Source of the DNA: Odoribacteraceae bacterium
GTDB taxonomy: Bacteria; Bacteroidota; Bacteroidia; Bacteroidales; Marinifilaceae
Assembly: GCA_031267995.1 (NCBI GenBank)
Contig: JAIRXZ010000066.1
Span: forward strand, 1-15,135
Reading direction: 5' to 3'
DNA: 15,135 nucleotides
Shown here: positions 7,172-14,768 of the stretch, one piece after another
Position numbering within the stretch: the stretch's first letter is position 1
Layout of the letters: the number at the start of each line of letters is the position of its first letter
The notes under the pieces: model-generated
Databases searched by the model: none
Told to the model about the DNA's origin: nothing
Seen by the model: the letters and a program-made list of their open reading frames with translations, nothing else
Position numbers and translations under genes: made by a program

Positions 7172-7396
7172 ATGGGGCGTGCCCCACGCGTCGTGGGGCG
7201 TGCCCCACGTGTTATGGGGCGTGCCCCACGTGTTATGGGGCGTGCCCCACGTGTTATGGGGCGTGCCCCACGTGTTGTGGGGCGTGCCCCACGCGTTATG
7301 GGGCGTGCCCCACGCGTTATGGGGCGTGCCCCACGTGTTATGGGGCGTGCCCCACGTGTTATGGGGCGTGCTCCACGTGTTGTGGGGCGTGCCCCA
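7172..7396. repeat. Array of 21-bp palindromic tandem repeats, ten full copies plus a partial
   Basis: The unit consists of a GGGGCGTGCCCC hairpin core, a CACGTG-type centre and a TTAT/TTGT linker, repeating exactly every 21 bp from 7172 to 7381 with a 15-bp partial unit to 7396. Variation is limited to three sites: A or G at unit position 1 (G in units 2, 6 and 11), T or C in the ACGTG/ACGCG segment (C in units 1, 6 and 7), and a single C-to-T in unit 10; unit 1 also ends in TC. Each unit can fold internally (TGGGGC with GCCCCA) or with its neighbour. It sits between the lspA 3' end and the start of the hypothetical gene. No spacer diversity exists, so it is not CRISPR. Confidence 0.97.
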
Positions 7397-7460
7397 GAGA
7401 TGTTCCTGGAGGGGCGAATTGTTTCCACGAGGGCGATGGGGGGATGTCGGGATCGGAGAT

Positions 7461-7509
7461 GGGCATGACGGGGTTACCGGCGGGCATGACGGGGTTACCG
7501 GCGGGGTTG
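7461..7509. repeat. Second 21-bp tandem duplication next to the main array
   Basis: Positions 7461-7481 and 7482-7502 are identical, with GGGCATGACGGGG followed by TTACCGGC, then a degenerate partial copy. The unit is unrelated in sequence to the palindromic array but has the same period. Confidence 0.85.
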
Positions 7510-7538
7510 CCGGGATGGATGGCGGGACGGGAGTGTTG

Positions 7539-8147
7539 TCAGCTGGTCTTTTTGTTGGAGAAGAATTTCCTGTAGAAAAGGAGGAGGGCGATGACGCCGG
7601 TGGTGATGTAGCTGTCGGCGAGGTTGAAGACGGGACGGAAGAAGATGAAGTAGTCGCCGCCCCAAAGGGGTACCCACGAGGGGAGGTAGCCCTGGAAGAG
7701 GGGGAAGTAGAGCATGTCGACGACGCGTCCCTGGAGGAGGGGGGCGTAGCCGGCGGCGGGGAAGAGGGTGGCGATTTGTCCCTCGCTGGTGGTGAATATG
7801 GCGCCGTAGAAGATGCTGTCTATGATGTTGCCGAGGGCGCCGCAGAGGACAAGGGTGAAGCAGGCGACGAGGCCGGCGGGGGCTTCGCGCCGGTTGAGGC
7901 GGGTGATGTACCAGGCGATGGCGGCGACGGCGGCGAGGCGGAAGGTGGTGAGGAGGATCTTTCCGGTGACGCCGCCGAGCTGGAGGCCGAAGGCCATGCC
8001 GGGGTTTTCGAGGAAGTGGATTTTGAACCAGTCGGCGATGATGGTGTATTCCTGACCGATGGTCATGTGGGTTTTGATCCAGATTTTGAGCGCCTGGTCG
8101 AGGAGGAGGAGGGCGGCGGCGAGGGTGATGATGTGTTTGTTTTTCAT
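7539..8147 (-). CDS. lspA: Lipoprotein signal peptidase (signal peptidase II)
   Basis: An inner-membrane aspartic protease that removes signal peptides from diacylglyceryl-modified prolipoproteins. The 202 residues contain four predicted membrane helices (about 7-23, 62-85, 92-108, 178-194). The LDQALKIWI (16-24) and ENPGMAFG (47-54) motifs are present, and the catalytic pair is D110 in GNIID and D178 in FNLADS. The loop between the two aspartates (111-175) is much longer than in E. coli LspA and includes RVVDML (141-146); this extension is usual in Bacteroidota. The gene is the distal member of an ileS / DksA-like / lspA cluster. A likely client, the lipoprotein at 12177-14759, lies just upstream of the cluster. 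The ATG is the first in frame after a hairpin-containing 102-bp spacer. Confidence 0.97.
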   Translation of the reverse strand: MKNKHIITLAAALLLLDQALKIWIKTHMTIGQEYTIIADWFKIHFLENPGMAFGLQLGGVTGKILLTTFRLAAVAAIAWYITRLNRREAPAGLVACFTLVLCGALGNIIDSIFYGAIFTTSEGQIATLFPAAGYAPLLQGRVVDMLYFPLFQGYLPSWVPLWGGDYFIFFRPVFNLADSYITTGVIALLLFYRKFFSNKKTS

Positions 8148-8161
8148 GTTTTTGTTCGCGT

Positions 8162-8226
8162 GGGGGTGGGGGTGGTGGTGGTGGGCGCGTGTTGCCGGGC
8201 GGCGGGGGAGGGGGTTGCCGCCCGGC
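8162..8226. other. Hairpin and G-rich tract in the DksA-like/lspA spacer
   Basis: A perfect 10-bp stem, GCCGGGCGGC (8194-8203) with GCCGCCCGGC (8217-8226), encloses a 13-nt loop and lies in the 102-bp gap before the lspA start. On the minus transcript no U-run follows, so it is not a standard terminator. Next to it the plus (template) strand carries two G5 runs (8162-8166, 8168-8172), then TGG repeats and GGG at 8183-8185, with G-quadruplex potential. Confidence 0.6.
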
Positions 8227-8249
8227 GAGGTGTTTGTCGGGTTGCCGGG

Positions 8250-8630
8250 TCAGGCGTCGAGGCCTTGTTTGGCGTCCATGCTGAGGGTGGCGTGGGGGAC
8301 GGCGCGGAGCCGTTCCTTGGAGATGAGCTTGCCGGTGACGCGGCAGATGCCGTAGGTTTTGTTTTCGACGCGGACGATGGCGGCCTCGAGGTGGGCGATG
8401 AATTTGGCCTGGCGCTGGGCGAGGCGGCCGGCTTCTTCTTTGGAGAGGACGGAGGCGCCTTCCTCGAGCACCTTGAAGGTGGGGGAGGTGTCGGCGATGT
8501 CGTTGCCGTCGCTGCCGGAGATGGCGGCCTTGAGGTTGTCGTAGTCTTTTTTGGCTTTTTCGAGTTTGTCGAGCAGTATTTCTTTAAACTCCTGTAGCTC
8601 TTCGTCGGAGTACCTCGTTTTGTCTGTCAT
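8250..8630 (-). CDS. TraR/DksA-family protein lacking the zinc cysteines
   Basis: A 126-residue protein of the DksA/TraR superfamily, whose members act at the secondary channel of RNA polymerase, often with ppGpp. Residues 8-90 form a helical hairpin/coiled coil; the C-terminal fold keeps YGICRVTGKLI (93-103) and RLRAVPHATLS (107-117). Of the four zinc-binding cysteines in DksA only C96 remains; the other positions read T99, S117 and A120. The same loss occurs in homologues I recall from Bacteroidota, so it is likely a lineage trait rather than decay. The coiled-coil tip has D47 where DksA places acidic residues, but I cannot align it with certainty. It follows ileS by 33 bp and precedes lspA by 102 bp, consistent with co-transcription. 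It is distinct enough that DksA function should not be assumed. Confidence 0.92.
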   Translation of the reverse strand: MTDKTRYSDEELQEFKEILLDKLEKAKKDYDNLKAAISGSDGNDIADTSPTFKVLEEGASVLSKEEAGRLAQRQAKFIAHLEAAIVRVENKTYGICRVTGKLISKERLRAVPHATLSMDAKQGLDA

Positions 8631-8663
8631 AGTTGTTTGTTTTTTGTTGTTTTTCCCGTTTGG

Positions 8664-11600
8664 TTACGCGCGTTGTATTTTGGCGATGGTGTGGATGTCG
8701 TCTATTTGGATGTCGCGGGTGTCGCCGTCGAGTTGTTGGTGGATGGTGATGGCGGTGGCGAGTATTTGGCCGGCGATGTATTGCTGGTGCCGGGTGACGG
8801 CGTCGTTGATGGCCGGGTGGGTGCGGAGTTGGAGGGTGATTTTGTCGGTGATGTTGTAGTTGTTTTCCTTGCGGATGTTTTGGACGCGGTTGATGATTTC
8901 GCGGGCGATTCCTTCTTCGCGGAGGGGGGTGGTGATGTTGGTGTCGAGGGCGATGGTGAGGTTGCCGTCGGTGGCGACGATCCAGCCGGGGATGTCCTCG
9001 GAGTGTATTTCGACGTCGTCGGGGGTGATGGTGATGGTGGCGGCGGGGAGGTGGAGTTGGTGTTGGCCGGTTTTTTCGAGTTGGCGGATGTCGTCGGGGG
9101 TCATGCGGGCGATGGCTTCGGCGATTTCTTTGGTTTGCTTGCCGTGCTTGGGGCCGAGGGCTTTGTAGTCGGGCTTGATTTTTTTGACGAGGAGGCCGGC
9201 GGCGTCGGTGATGTATTCTATTTGCTTGACGTTGGTTTCGGCGAGGATGATGTGTTTGATGGCGTCGAGGGTGGCGGTGTCGTCGGGGTTGTTGACGGGT
9301 ACGAGGAGGCGGGCGAGGGGCTGGCGGACGCGGATGGCGGTTTTTTTGCGGAGGCCGAGGGTGATGGAGGTGAGGCGCTGGGCGAGTTGCATGCGTTGCT
9401 CGAGGTGCGGGTCGACGAGGGAGGGGTCGGCGGCGGGGTAGTCGGCAAGGTGCACGCTGCCGGGGTGTTGGCGGGTGACGCGGTTGATGTCGGCGTGGAG
9501 GCGGTGGGCGTAGAAGGGGGCGATGGGGGAGGCGATGATGGCGACGGTCTGGAGGCACTGGTGGAGGGTTTGGTAGGCGGAGAGTTTGTCGTCGGAGGGT
9601 TCTCCTCCCCAGTAGCGTTTGCGGGAGAGGCGGACGTGCCAGTTGGAGAGGTTTTCGATGACGAATTCCTGTATGGCGCGGGCGGCGCGGGTGGGTTCGT
9701 ATTTTTCGTAGGCGTCGGTGGTTTCGGCGACGAGGGTGTTGAGGAGGGAGAGTATCCAGCGGTCGATTTCGGGTCGCTGTTGGTGGGGGACGGGGGGTTC
9801 GGCGCCGGTGTAGTGGTCGATGTTGGCGTAGATGGCGAAGAAGTTGTAGGTGTTGTGGAGGGTGCCGAAGAATTTTCGTTTGGCCTCGTCGATGCCGGCG
9901 GTGTCGAACTTGAGGTTGTCCCAGGGCTGGGCGTTGGTGATCATGTACCAGCGGAGGGGGTCGGCGCCGTGTTCCCGGATGGTTTGGAAGGGGTCGATGG
10001 CGTTTCCGAGGCGTTTGGACATTTTGTTTCCGCGGGCGTCGAGGACGAGGCCGTTGGATATGATGTTTTTATAGGCGACGCTGTCGGAGATCATGGTGGC
10101 GATGGCGTGGAGGGTAAAGAACCAGCCGCGGGTTTGGTCGACTCCCTCGGCGATGAAGTCGGCGGGGAAGCGGGTGTTGTTGTCGACGCTTTCGGGGTGC
10201 TCGAAGGGGTAGTGGTTTTGGGCGTATGGCATGGCGCCGGAGTCGAACCAGACGTCGATGAGGTCTTTTTCGCGGGTCATGGGGCGGCCGGTGGGGGAGA
10301 GGAGGGTGATGGTGTCGACGGTGGGGCGGTGGAGGTCGATCTTTTGGTAGTTTTCGGGGGAGTTGTCGCCGGGGATGAAGCCGGGGTAGGGATTCGTTTC
10401 CATGAGGCCGGCGCGGATGGCCTTTTGTATTTCGTCGGCGAGTTCGGCGGCGGATCCGATGCACACGCGTTCGCCTTCGGGGTTCGTCCAGATGGGGAGC
10501 GGGGTGCCCCAGTAGCGGGAGCGGGAGAGGTTCCAGTCGACGAGGTTTTCGAGCCATTTGCCGAATCTTCCCTCGCCGGTGCTGGCGGGTTTCCAGTTGA
10601 TGGTTTTGTTGAGCTCGATCATGCGCTGCTTGACGGCGGTGGTTTTGATAAACCAGGAGTCGAGGGGGTAGTAGAGGACGGGCTTATCCGTTCGCCAGCA
10701 GTGGGGATAGGTGTGCTGGTGCTTTTCGACGCGGAGCGTTTTGTTGTCGCGCTTGAGGGCCTGGCAGATGTCGATGTCGAGGGTGGTGGCGTCGGCGGGA
10801 AGGTTGGGGTCGTAGTCGTTTTTGACGTAGCGACCGGCGTAGGGAGTATATAAGTCGCTGACATGCTGCCGGAGGTAGTCGGGGTGAATGTCCTCGACGG
10901 GAAAGAGGCGGCCGCGGCGGTCGACCATCGGCTGCGGGTTCCCCTCCTTGTCCAGGAGGAGGAGGGGGGGGATGTTGTTGCTCTTGGCCGCCCGGTCGTC
11001 GTCCGCGCCGAAAGTGGGGGCGATGTGGACGATGCCCGTGCCGTCGGCGGTGGTGACAAAATCGGCGAGGATCACGCGGAAGGGGTCGCCGTCGGGCGTC
11101 ATCCAGGGGAGGAGTTGCTGGTAGTGTATGCCTTGCAGCTCCTTCCCGGTGAGTTTTTGGAGCACGCGGTAGGGCACGGGCTTGTCGCCGGGCTGGTAGG
11201 CGTCGAAGGGGATTTCGTCGGCGCCGGGGGCGAAGTACGCGGCGAGGCGTTCGTCGGCGATGATGACGGCGAGGGGCGCGTAAGTGTAAGGGTTGTAGGT
11301 CTGAACGAGGGAGTAGGCGATGTTCTCGCCGACGGCCAGGGCGGTGTTGGAGGGCAGCGTCCAGGGGGTGGTTGTCCAGGCGGCGATGCAGGGGTTGTCG
11401 TGGTGGCGGAAGAGCGCCTCGGAGCGGGCGTCGCGGACGATTTGGAAGAGCGCCACGCAGGTGGTGTCCTTGACGTCGCGATAGCAGCCCGGCTGGTTTA
11501 ACTCGTGGGTGCTGAGGCCGGTGCCGGCGGCGGGGGAGTAGGGCTGTATGGTGTAGCCCTTGTAGAGGAGATTCTTGTCGTGCAGCTGTTTGATGAGCCA

Positions 11601-12086
11601 CCAGAGGGTTTCGATGTAGCGGTTATCGCAAGTGACGTAGGGGTTTGTCATGTCCACCCAGTAGCCCATTTCGCGGGTGAGCGTCTCCCACTCGCCGGTG
11701 TATTTCATGACGTCGCGTCGGCAGGCGGCGTTGTAATCCTCCACGGAGATGCTCTTGCCGATGTCCTCCTTGGTGATACCGAGCGACTTCTCGACGCTGA
11801 GTTCAACGGGCAGGCCGTGCGTGTCCCACCCCGCCTTGCGCTCCACGCGGAAGCCGCGGAGGGTCTTGTAGCGACAGACGATATCCTTGATGGTGCGCGC
11901 CATAACGTGATGAATCCCAGGCATACCGTTGGCGGATGGCGGCCCCTCGTAAAAAATGAAAGCGGGGCATCCCGCGCGCGTCTCCAGACTTTGTTCAAAG
12001 GTGTGCTGTGTTTCCCATTCGTCGAGGGTTTCCCGGTTGATCCGGGGCAGATCCAGCTCTTTGTATTCTTGGAATTTGGTGTCCAT
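8664..12086 (-). CDS. ileS: Isoleucine-tRNA ligase
   Basis: Charges tRNA-Ile with isoleucine, in the cytoplasm. The 1140-residue protein is the long, eukaryote-like form. The HIGH-equivalent signature is PPSANGMPGIHH (49-60), the editing domain shows TTTPWTLPSNTALAV (238-252) and GTGIVHIAPTFGADD (349-363), the catalytic domain resumes with DVWFDSGA (611-618) and GWFFTLHA, and the KMSKS loop reads KMSKR (688-692). The anticodon-binding helical region begins near 770 and a C-terminal extension runs from about 900 to 1140. The start was set at 12086 because the longer in-frame start at 12143 lies at the -33 element of the promoter at 12114-12144; MDTKFQEYKELDL is also the expected N-terminus. 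It heads the cluster with the DksA-like gene and lspA. Confidence 0.98.
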   Translation of the reverse strand: MDTKFQEYKELDLPRINRETLDEWETQHTFEQSLETRAGCPAFIFYEGPPSANGMPGIHHVMARTIKDIVCRYKTLRGFRVERKAGWDTHGLPVELSVEKSLGITKEDIGKSISVEDYNAACRRDVMKYTGEWETLTREMGYWVDMTNPYVTCDNRYIETLWWLIKQLHDKNLLYKGYTIQPYSPAAGTGLSTHELNQPGCYRDVKDTTCVALFQIVRDARSEALFRHHDNPCIAAWTTTPWTLPSNTALAVGENIAYSLVQTYNPYTYAPLAVIIADERLAAYFAPGADEIPFDAYQPGDKPVPYRVLQKLTGKELQGIHYQQLLPWMTPDGDPFRVILADFVTTADGTGIVHIAPTFGADDDRAAKSNNIPPLLLLDKEGNPQPMVDRRGRLFPVEDIHPDYLRQHVSDLYTPYAGRYVKNDYDPNLPADATTLDIDICQALKRDNKTLRVEKHQHTYPHCWRTDKPVLYYPLDSWFIKTTAVKQRMIELNKTINWKPASTGEGRFGKWLENLVDWNLSRSRYWGTPLPIWTNPEGERVCIGSAAELADEIQKAIRAGLMETNPYPGFIPGDNSPENYQKIDLHRPTVDTITLLSPTGRPMTREKDLIDVWFDSGAMPYAQNHYPFEHPESVDNNTRFPADFIAEGVDQTRGWFFTLHAIATMISDSVAYKNIISNGLVLDARGNKMSKRLGNAIDPFQTIREHGADPLRWYMITNAQPWDNLKFDTAGIDEAKRKFFGTLHNTYNFFAIYANIDHYTGAEPPVPHQQRPEIDRWILSLLNTLVAETTDAYEKYEPTRAARAIQEFVIENLSNWHVRLSRKRYWGGEPSDDKLSAYQTLHQCLQTVAIIASPIAPFYAHRLHADINRVTRQHPGSVHLADYPAADPSLVDPHLEQRMQLAQRLTSITLGLRKKTAIRVRQPLARLLVPVNNPDDTATLDAIKHIILAETNVKQIEYITDAAGLLVKKIKPDYKALGPKHGKQTKEIAEAIARMTPDDIRQLEKTGQHQLHLPAATITITPDDVEIHSEDIPGWIVATDGNLTIALDTNITTPLREEGIAREIINRVQNIRKENNYNITDKITLQLRTHPAINDAVTRHQQYIAGQILATAITIHQQLDGDTRDIQIDDIHTIAKIQRA

Positions 12087-12113
12087 CACGAAGTGTTTTT
12101 TGAATTGAAGGTG

Positions 12114-12144
12114 CAAATATATACTTACCCCCGGAATAAACAAA
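12114..12144 (-). promoter_or_regulatory. Bacteroidota-type sigma-ABfr promoter for ileS
   Basis: Reading the minus strand, TTTG (12144-12141), a 19-bp spacer and TATATTTG (12121-12114) exactly match the -33 TTTG and -7 TAnnTTTG consensus. The -7 box ends 27 bp before the ileS ATG at 12086, leaving a short A-rich 5' leader of roughly 20 nt. It starts 32 bp past the stop codon of the upstream lipoprotein gene. Confidence 0.85.
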
Positions 12145-12176
12145 GGCGCGCCGACGCCGACAGCCCCGGAAACGGC

Positions 12177-14759
12177 TTAGCGGCTCATGGCCTGGAGCAG
12201 CCGGTTGCCCAGACCCACGCGGTAGCCTTTGGAGCGGAGGAGGATATCCCCATCGCCGTTGATAACAAGGAGAACGGGAAGCGAGGCGCCCTCGGCATCG
12301 AATTGCCGCCGAGCCTCACCGCCCGCGTCAACCCCAGCGAGCAGCGTGGAGGGAAAGGGGCGAAAGTCGCCACTGGCGAGGATTTTCACTCCCTCGGCGT
12401 TTTCAAAGAGGACGACGATGGGATGACCGAGCGCCTCGAGTTCGGGCGACAAGGCGGCGATGTCGCGCAGGAGATGATTGGTCGGCTCCGCGTTGGCCTC
12501 GACGATGGCGACGGCGATGTACCCGCCGGGCGGGGGGGCGAGAATCTCCCTCTGCCCGTTGACGGTGCAGGGAATAAGGGGAGAGGTTTTGCCAAGAATC
12601 TCCGGCTGGTCATTGGTCGGTTGCAGCGGCAGGCGGAGGCGCGTCGTTTCGCCCTCGCGGACGGTGAAAGCACTCATCCCGGCAGCAACGGAGCCATCCG
12701 CCCGGCGATTGCCGTGAGCGAGGATATAATCACCCACCTCCAGCGAAAGCGGGGCGGCAAAGATCGCGGAGAGAGGCGCGCCCGCGCCCATGTCGACGCC
12801 GGCATCGCTCCCCAGGTCGATGGTGCGCGCCACGCCGCCCTCCACCTTGGCAATGGTGAAGTGAAGGAAATAGAGCGGGTCGCGGACAACCCCGTCATGA
12901 TAAACGATCAGCTTCCCCCGCCGCGCAGCATCCTCGGCAGCATCGCCGGAACCCCTCCAGCCCCCGTCAACGAAAAACTCCGCCCTCCCCGTGACGGGAT
13001 TCACCCGCGCCGGCGTCCCCACCGACCGGGCAGCGGCTACCAGGAAAATCTCCGCGGAAGAAGCTGTAAGTCGCCCGGCGCGCAGCACCCCTGTCGGCGG
13101 CGTGGCCACCCTGTCGCGGTAAAGGGAATCCACGCGAGGCATCCGCGCCACCTCCTCCCGCCACCCCTCGACATCGCCAATCCCGCGGGCGGCAATGGCA
13201 GCGCGATAAGCGGTCAGCTGCTCGTCCCGCACCCTCGGATTCAAAATATACTCCTTATAATAAGGTGTCGCCCGGTGCGCCCAGGCGCCCTCCAGGTGAT
13301 CCCTCCAGACGGCCGGCGGGGTATCCTGCAAATCCTTTTCGGGAAGCGCCTCCAGCAGATCCATCGCCACCTCCCGCCGCTCGACGGGCGTCTCCCGCGC
13401 GAACGCGATCACGCCCCGGCCATTCCCCCGCGCCGCCGCCACCAGCGGGATGAATCGGGCGCTATCCACCCCCAGCTCGGCGGCCACGCGACCGGCCTCG
13501 GCACGAGAGACGAAAGTCGCCAGGTAAGCCCCGCGGAGGGAATCCTCGGTGGCAATCCGCCGCTCGTTCGCCCCCCGCTCGGCATCCGTCGAGAGCGCCT
13601 CCATCGTCCCCTCCGCCGGGGGGCGCAACTCGTGCAGCGAGGCGTAAACCGCCCCCTCCCCCTTGTCCAAAACCACCGTCAGCGAATCCGCGCGGGCGGA
13701 CAATTGGCCGACCCCGTATCGCCCGCCGTCGCTCGCCCACACCATCAAATCGCCCTCCCCCAGCGTCAGCCGGCACTCCCCCCGCTCGTCGGCGCGCGGG
13801 GCGAGGACGGTATAAAACTCCCCGTAATTAAACACCTTGTACTCCACCAAAGCGCCCGCCGCCGGCCGCCCCCCGTCGTCCAGCACCCTCACCACCGTCC
13901 GCCTGGCGCGGGTATAATGGCCGGTGACATTCACCTTCGACCCCGCCGCGTCGACCAGCACCACCTCCTCGTCCGCCGCCTCGTACCTCCCGAAAACCTC
14001 CGCCTCCACGTACACGGCGCGCCGCACGGGCAGCGAAAACCAGGCGATATCCAGCCGCGGCTCCGGCTCGCAAGCCCCCAGGTATTTCCAGACGCCACCC
14101 GTCCACACCTCTATCCAGGCGTGATTATCATCGCAATGCGCCCAGCGGGGCGTGTAGATCTGCCTCGCCGGGATGCCGACGGAGCGCAAGGCCGCCAGCG
14201 TGAAAATGGACTCCTCGCCGCACCGCCCCCTGGCATTTTGGCGCGTCGCCAGGGGCGACATCGTGCGGGCGTTTGTCGGGTGATAGATCACCCGCTCGCG
14301 GCACCAGTGGTTGACCTCCAGCGCGGCCTCCTCGATGGTGGCGCAACGGGCAACGCGCTCGCGCAGGGCATCGTGAAAAACCTTTCGCGCCGAGTCGAGC
14401 GTCTCCTTCCCCCCTCGCGGCGGCAGCACGAAATGGCGGAAAATATCGTCGGGCACCGCTCTCGCCCAGGGCGTTTCCTCCCGCGCCCGGAAGGCCTCCC
14501 GCGTCTGCTCCAGGAAATAGGCGCCGTCCAGCGTCGCGACGTCCACCAGCGGCGAGTAGGCGTAGAGGAATTGCATCGCCTCGCGCTCGCGGGGGGTCAT
14601 CGGCGCGTCGAAGATGGCGAACAGCGGGGCGGGGGAGGAGGCGAACAATGCTCGCCGGCTCTCGAAATCCTTTTCAACCGTCGCCCGGTAATCATTGTCG
14701 GGGATAAAATGGGTCTGGCACCCGGCCAGCGCCAACCCGATCCATATCGCGTGTTTCAT
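12177..14759 (-). CDS. Lipoprotein with transglutaminase-like domain and thioredoxin-like C-terminus
   Basis: An 860-residue predicted lipoprotein: the N-terminus MKHAIWIGLALAGC carries a lipobox (LALAGC, C14), so it should be exported and lipidated. Residues about 120-232 form a transglutaminase/protease core with C180 (GRCGEES), H213 (DDNHAWIEVW) and a candidate third residue E231 in GACEPEP. A beta-rich Fn3/carboxypeptidase-regulatory-like segment follows (about 275-365). Residues about 564-602 look like a second, degenerate copy of the core. Residues about 775-860 resemble a thioredoxin/peroxiredoxin fold without a CXXC pair (IVVLFEN, LPVLLVINGDGDILLRSKGY). The start at 14759 is chosen for the lipobox; the frame stays open to 14954 but without a plausible leader. 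Substrate unknown; peptide or peptidoglycan amide hydrolysis is inference. Its codons favour G endings (GCG, GAG, GTG, GGG), unlike its C-ending neighbours. It may read through into ileS. Confidence 0.9.
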   Translation of the reverse strand: MKHAIWIGLALAGCQTHFIPDNDYRATVEKDFESRRALFASSPAPLFAIFDAPMTPREREAMQFLYAYSPLVDVATLDGAYFLEQTREAFRAREETPWARAVPDDIFRHFVLPPRGGKETLDSARKVFHDALRERVARCATIEEAALEVNHWCRERVIYHPTNARTMSPLATRQNARGRCGEESIFTLAALRSVGIPARQIYTPRWAHCDDNHAWIEVWTGGVWKYLGACEPEPRLDIAWFSLPVRRAVYVEAEVFGRYEAADEEVVLVDAAGSKVNVTGHYTRARRTVVRVLDDGGRPAAGALVEYKVFNYGEFYTVLAPRADERGECRLTLGEGDLMVWASDGGRYGVGQLSARADSLTVVLDKGEGAVYASLHELRPPAEGTMEALSTDAERGANERRIATEDSLRGAYLATFVSRAEAGRVAAELGVDSARFIPLVAAARGNGRGVIAFARETPVERREVAMDLLEALPEKDLQDTPPAVWRDHLEGAWAHRATPYYKEYILNPRVRDEQLTAYRAAIAARGIGDVEGWREEVARMPRVDSLYRDRVATPPTGVLRAGRLTASSAEIFLVAAARSVGTPARVNPVTGRAEFFVDGGWRGSGDAAEDAARRGKLIVYHDGVVRDPLYFLHFTIAKVEGGVARTIDLGSDAGVDMGAGAPLSAIFAAPLSLEVGDYILAHGNRRADGSVAAGMSAFTVREGETTRLRLPLQPTNDQPEILGKTSPLIPCTVNGQREILAPPPGGYIAVAIVEANAEPTNHLLRDIAALSPELEALGHPIVVLFENAEGVKILASGDFRPFPSTLLAGVDAGGEARRQFDAEGASLPVLLVINGDGDILLRSKGYRVGLGNRLLQAMSR

Positions 14760-14768
14760 AATCTTTGT

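Noticed and set aside
7172..7396. CRISPR array
   Set aside because: Units are contiguous at 21 bp with no unique spacers and no cas genes nearby.
7179..8597. A 472-codon plus-strand frame beginning with GVPHVLW repeats
   Set aside because: It starts in the 21-bp array and then runs antisense through lspA and the DksA-like gene; openness follows from the array period and codon bias.
12087..12143. 19-residue N-terminal extension of IleS
   Set aside because: It would start upstream of the -7 promoter box, and the shorter form begins with the expected N-terminus.
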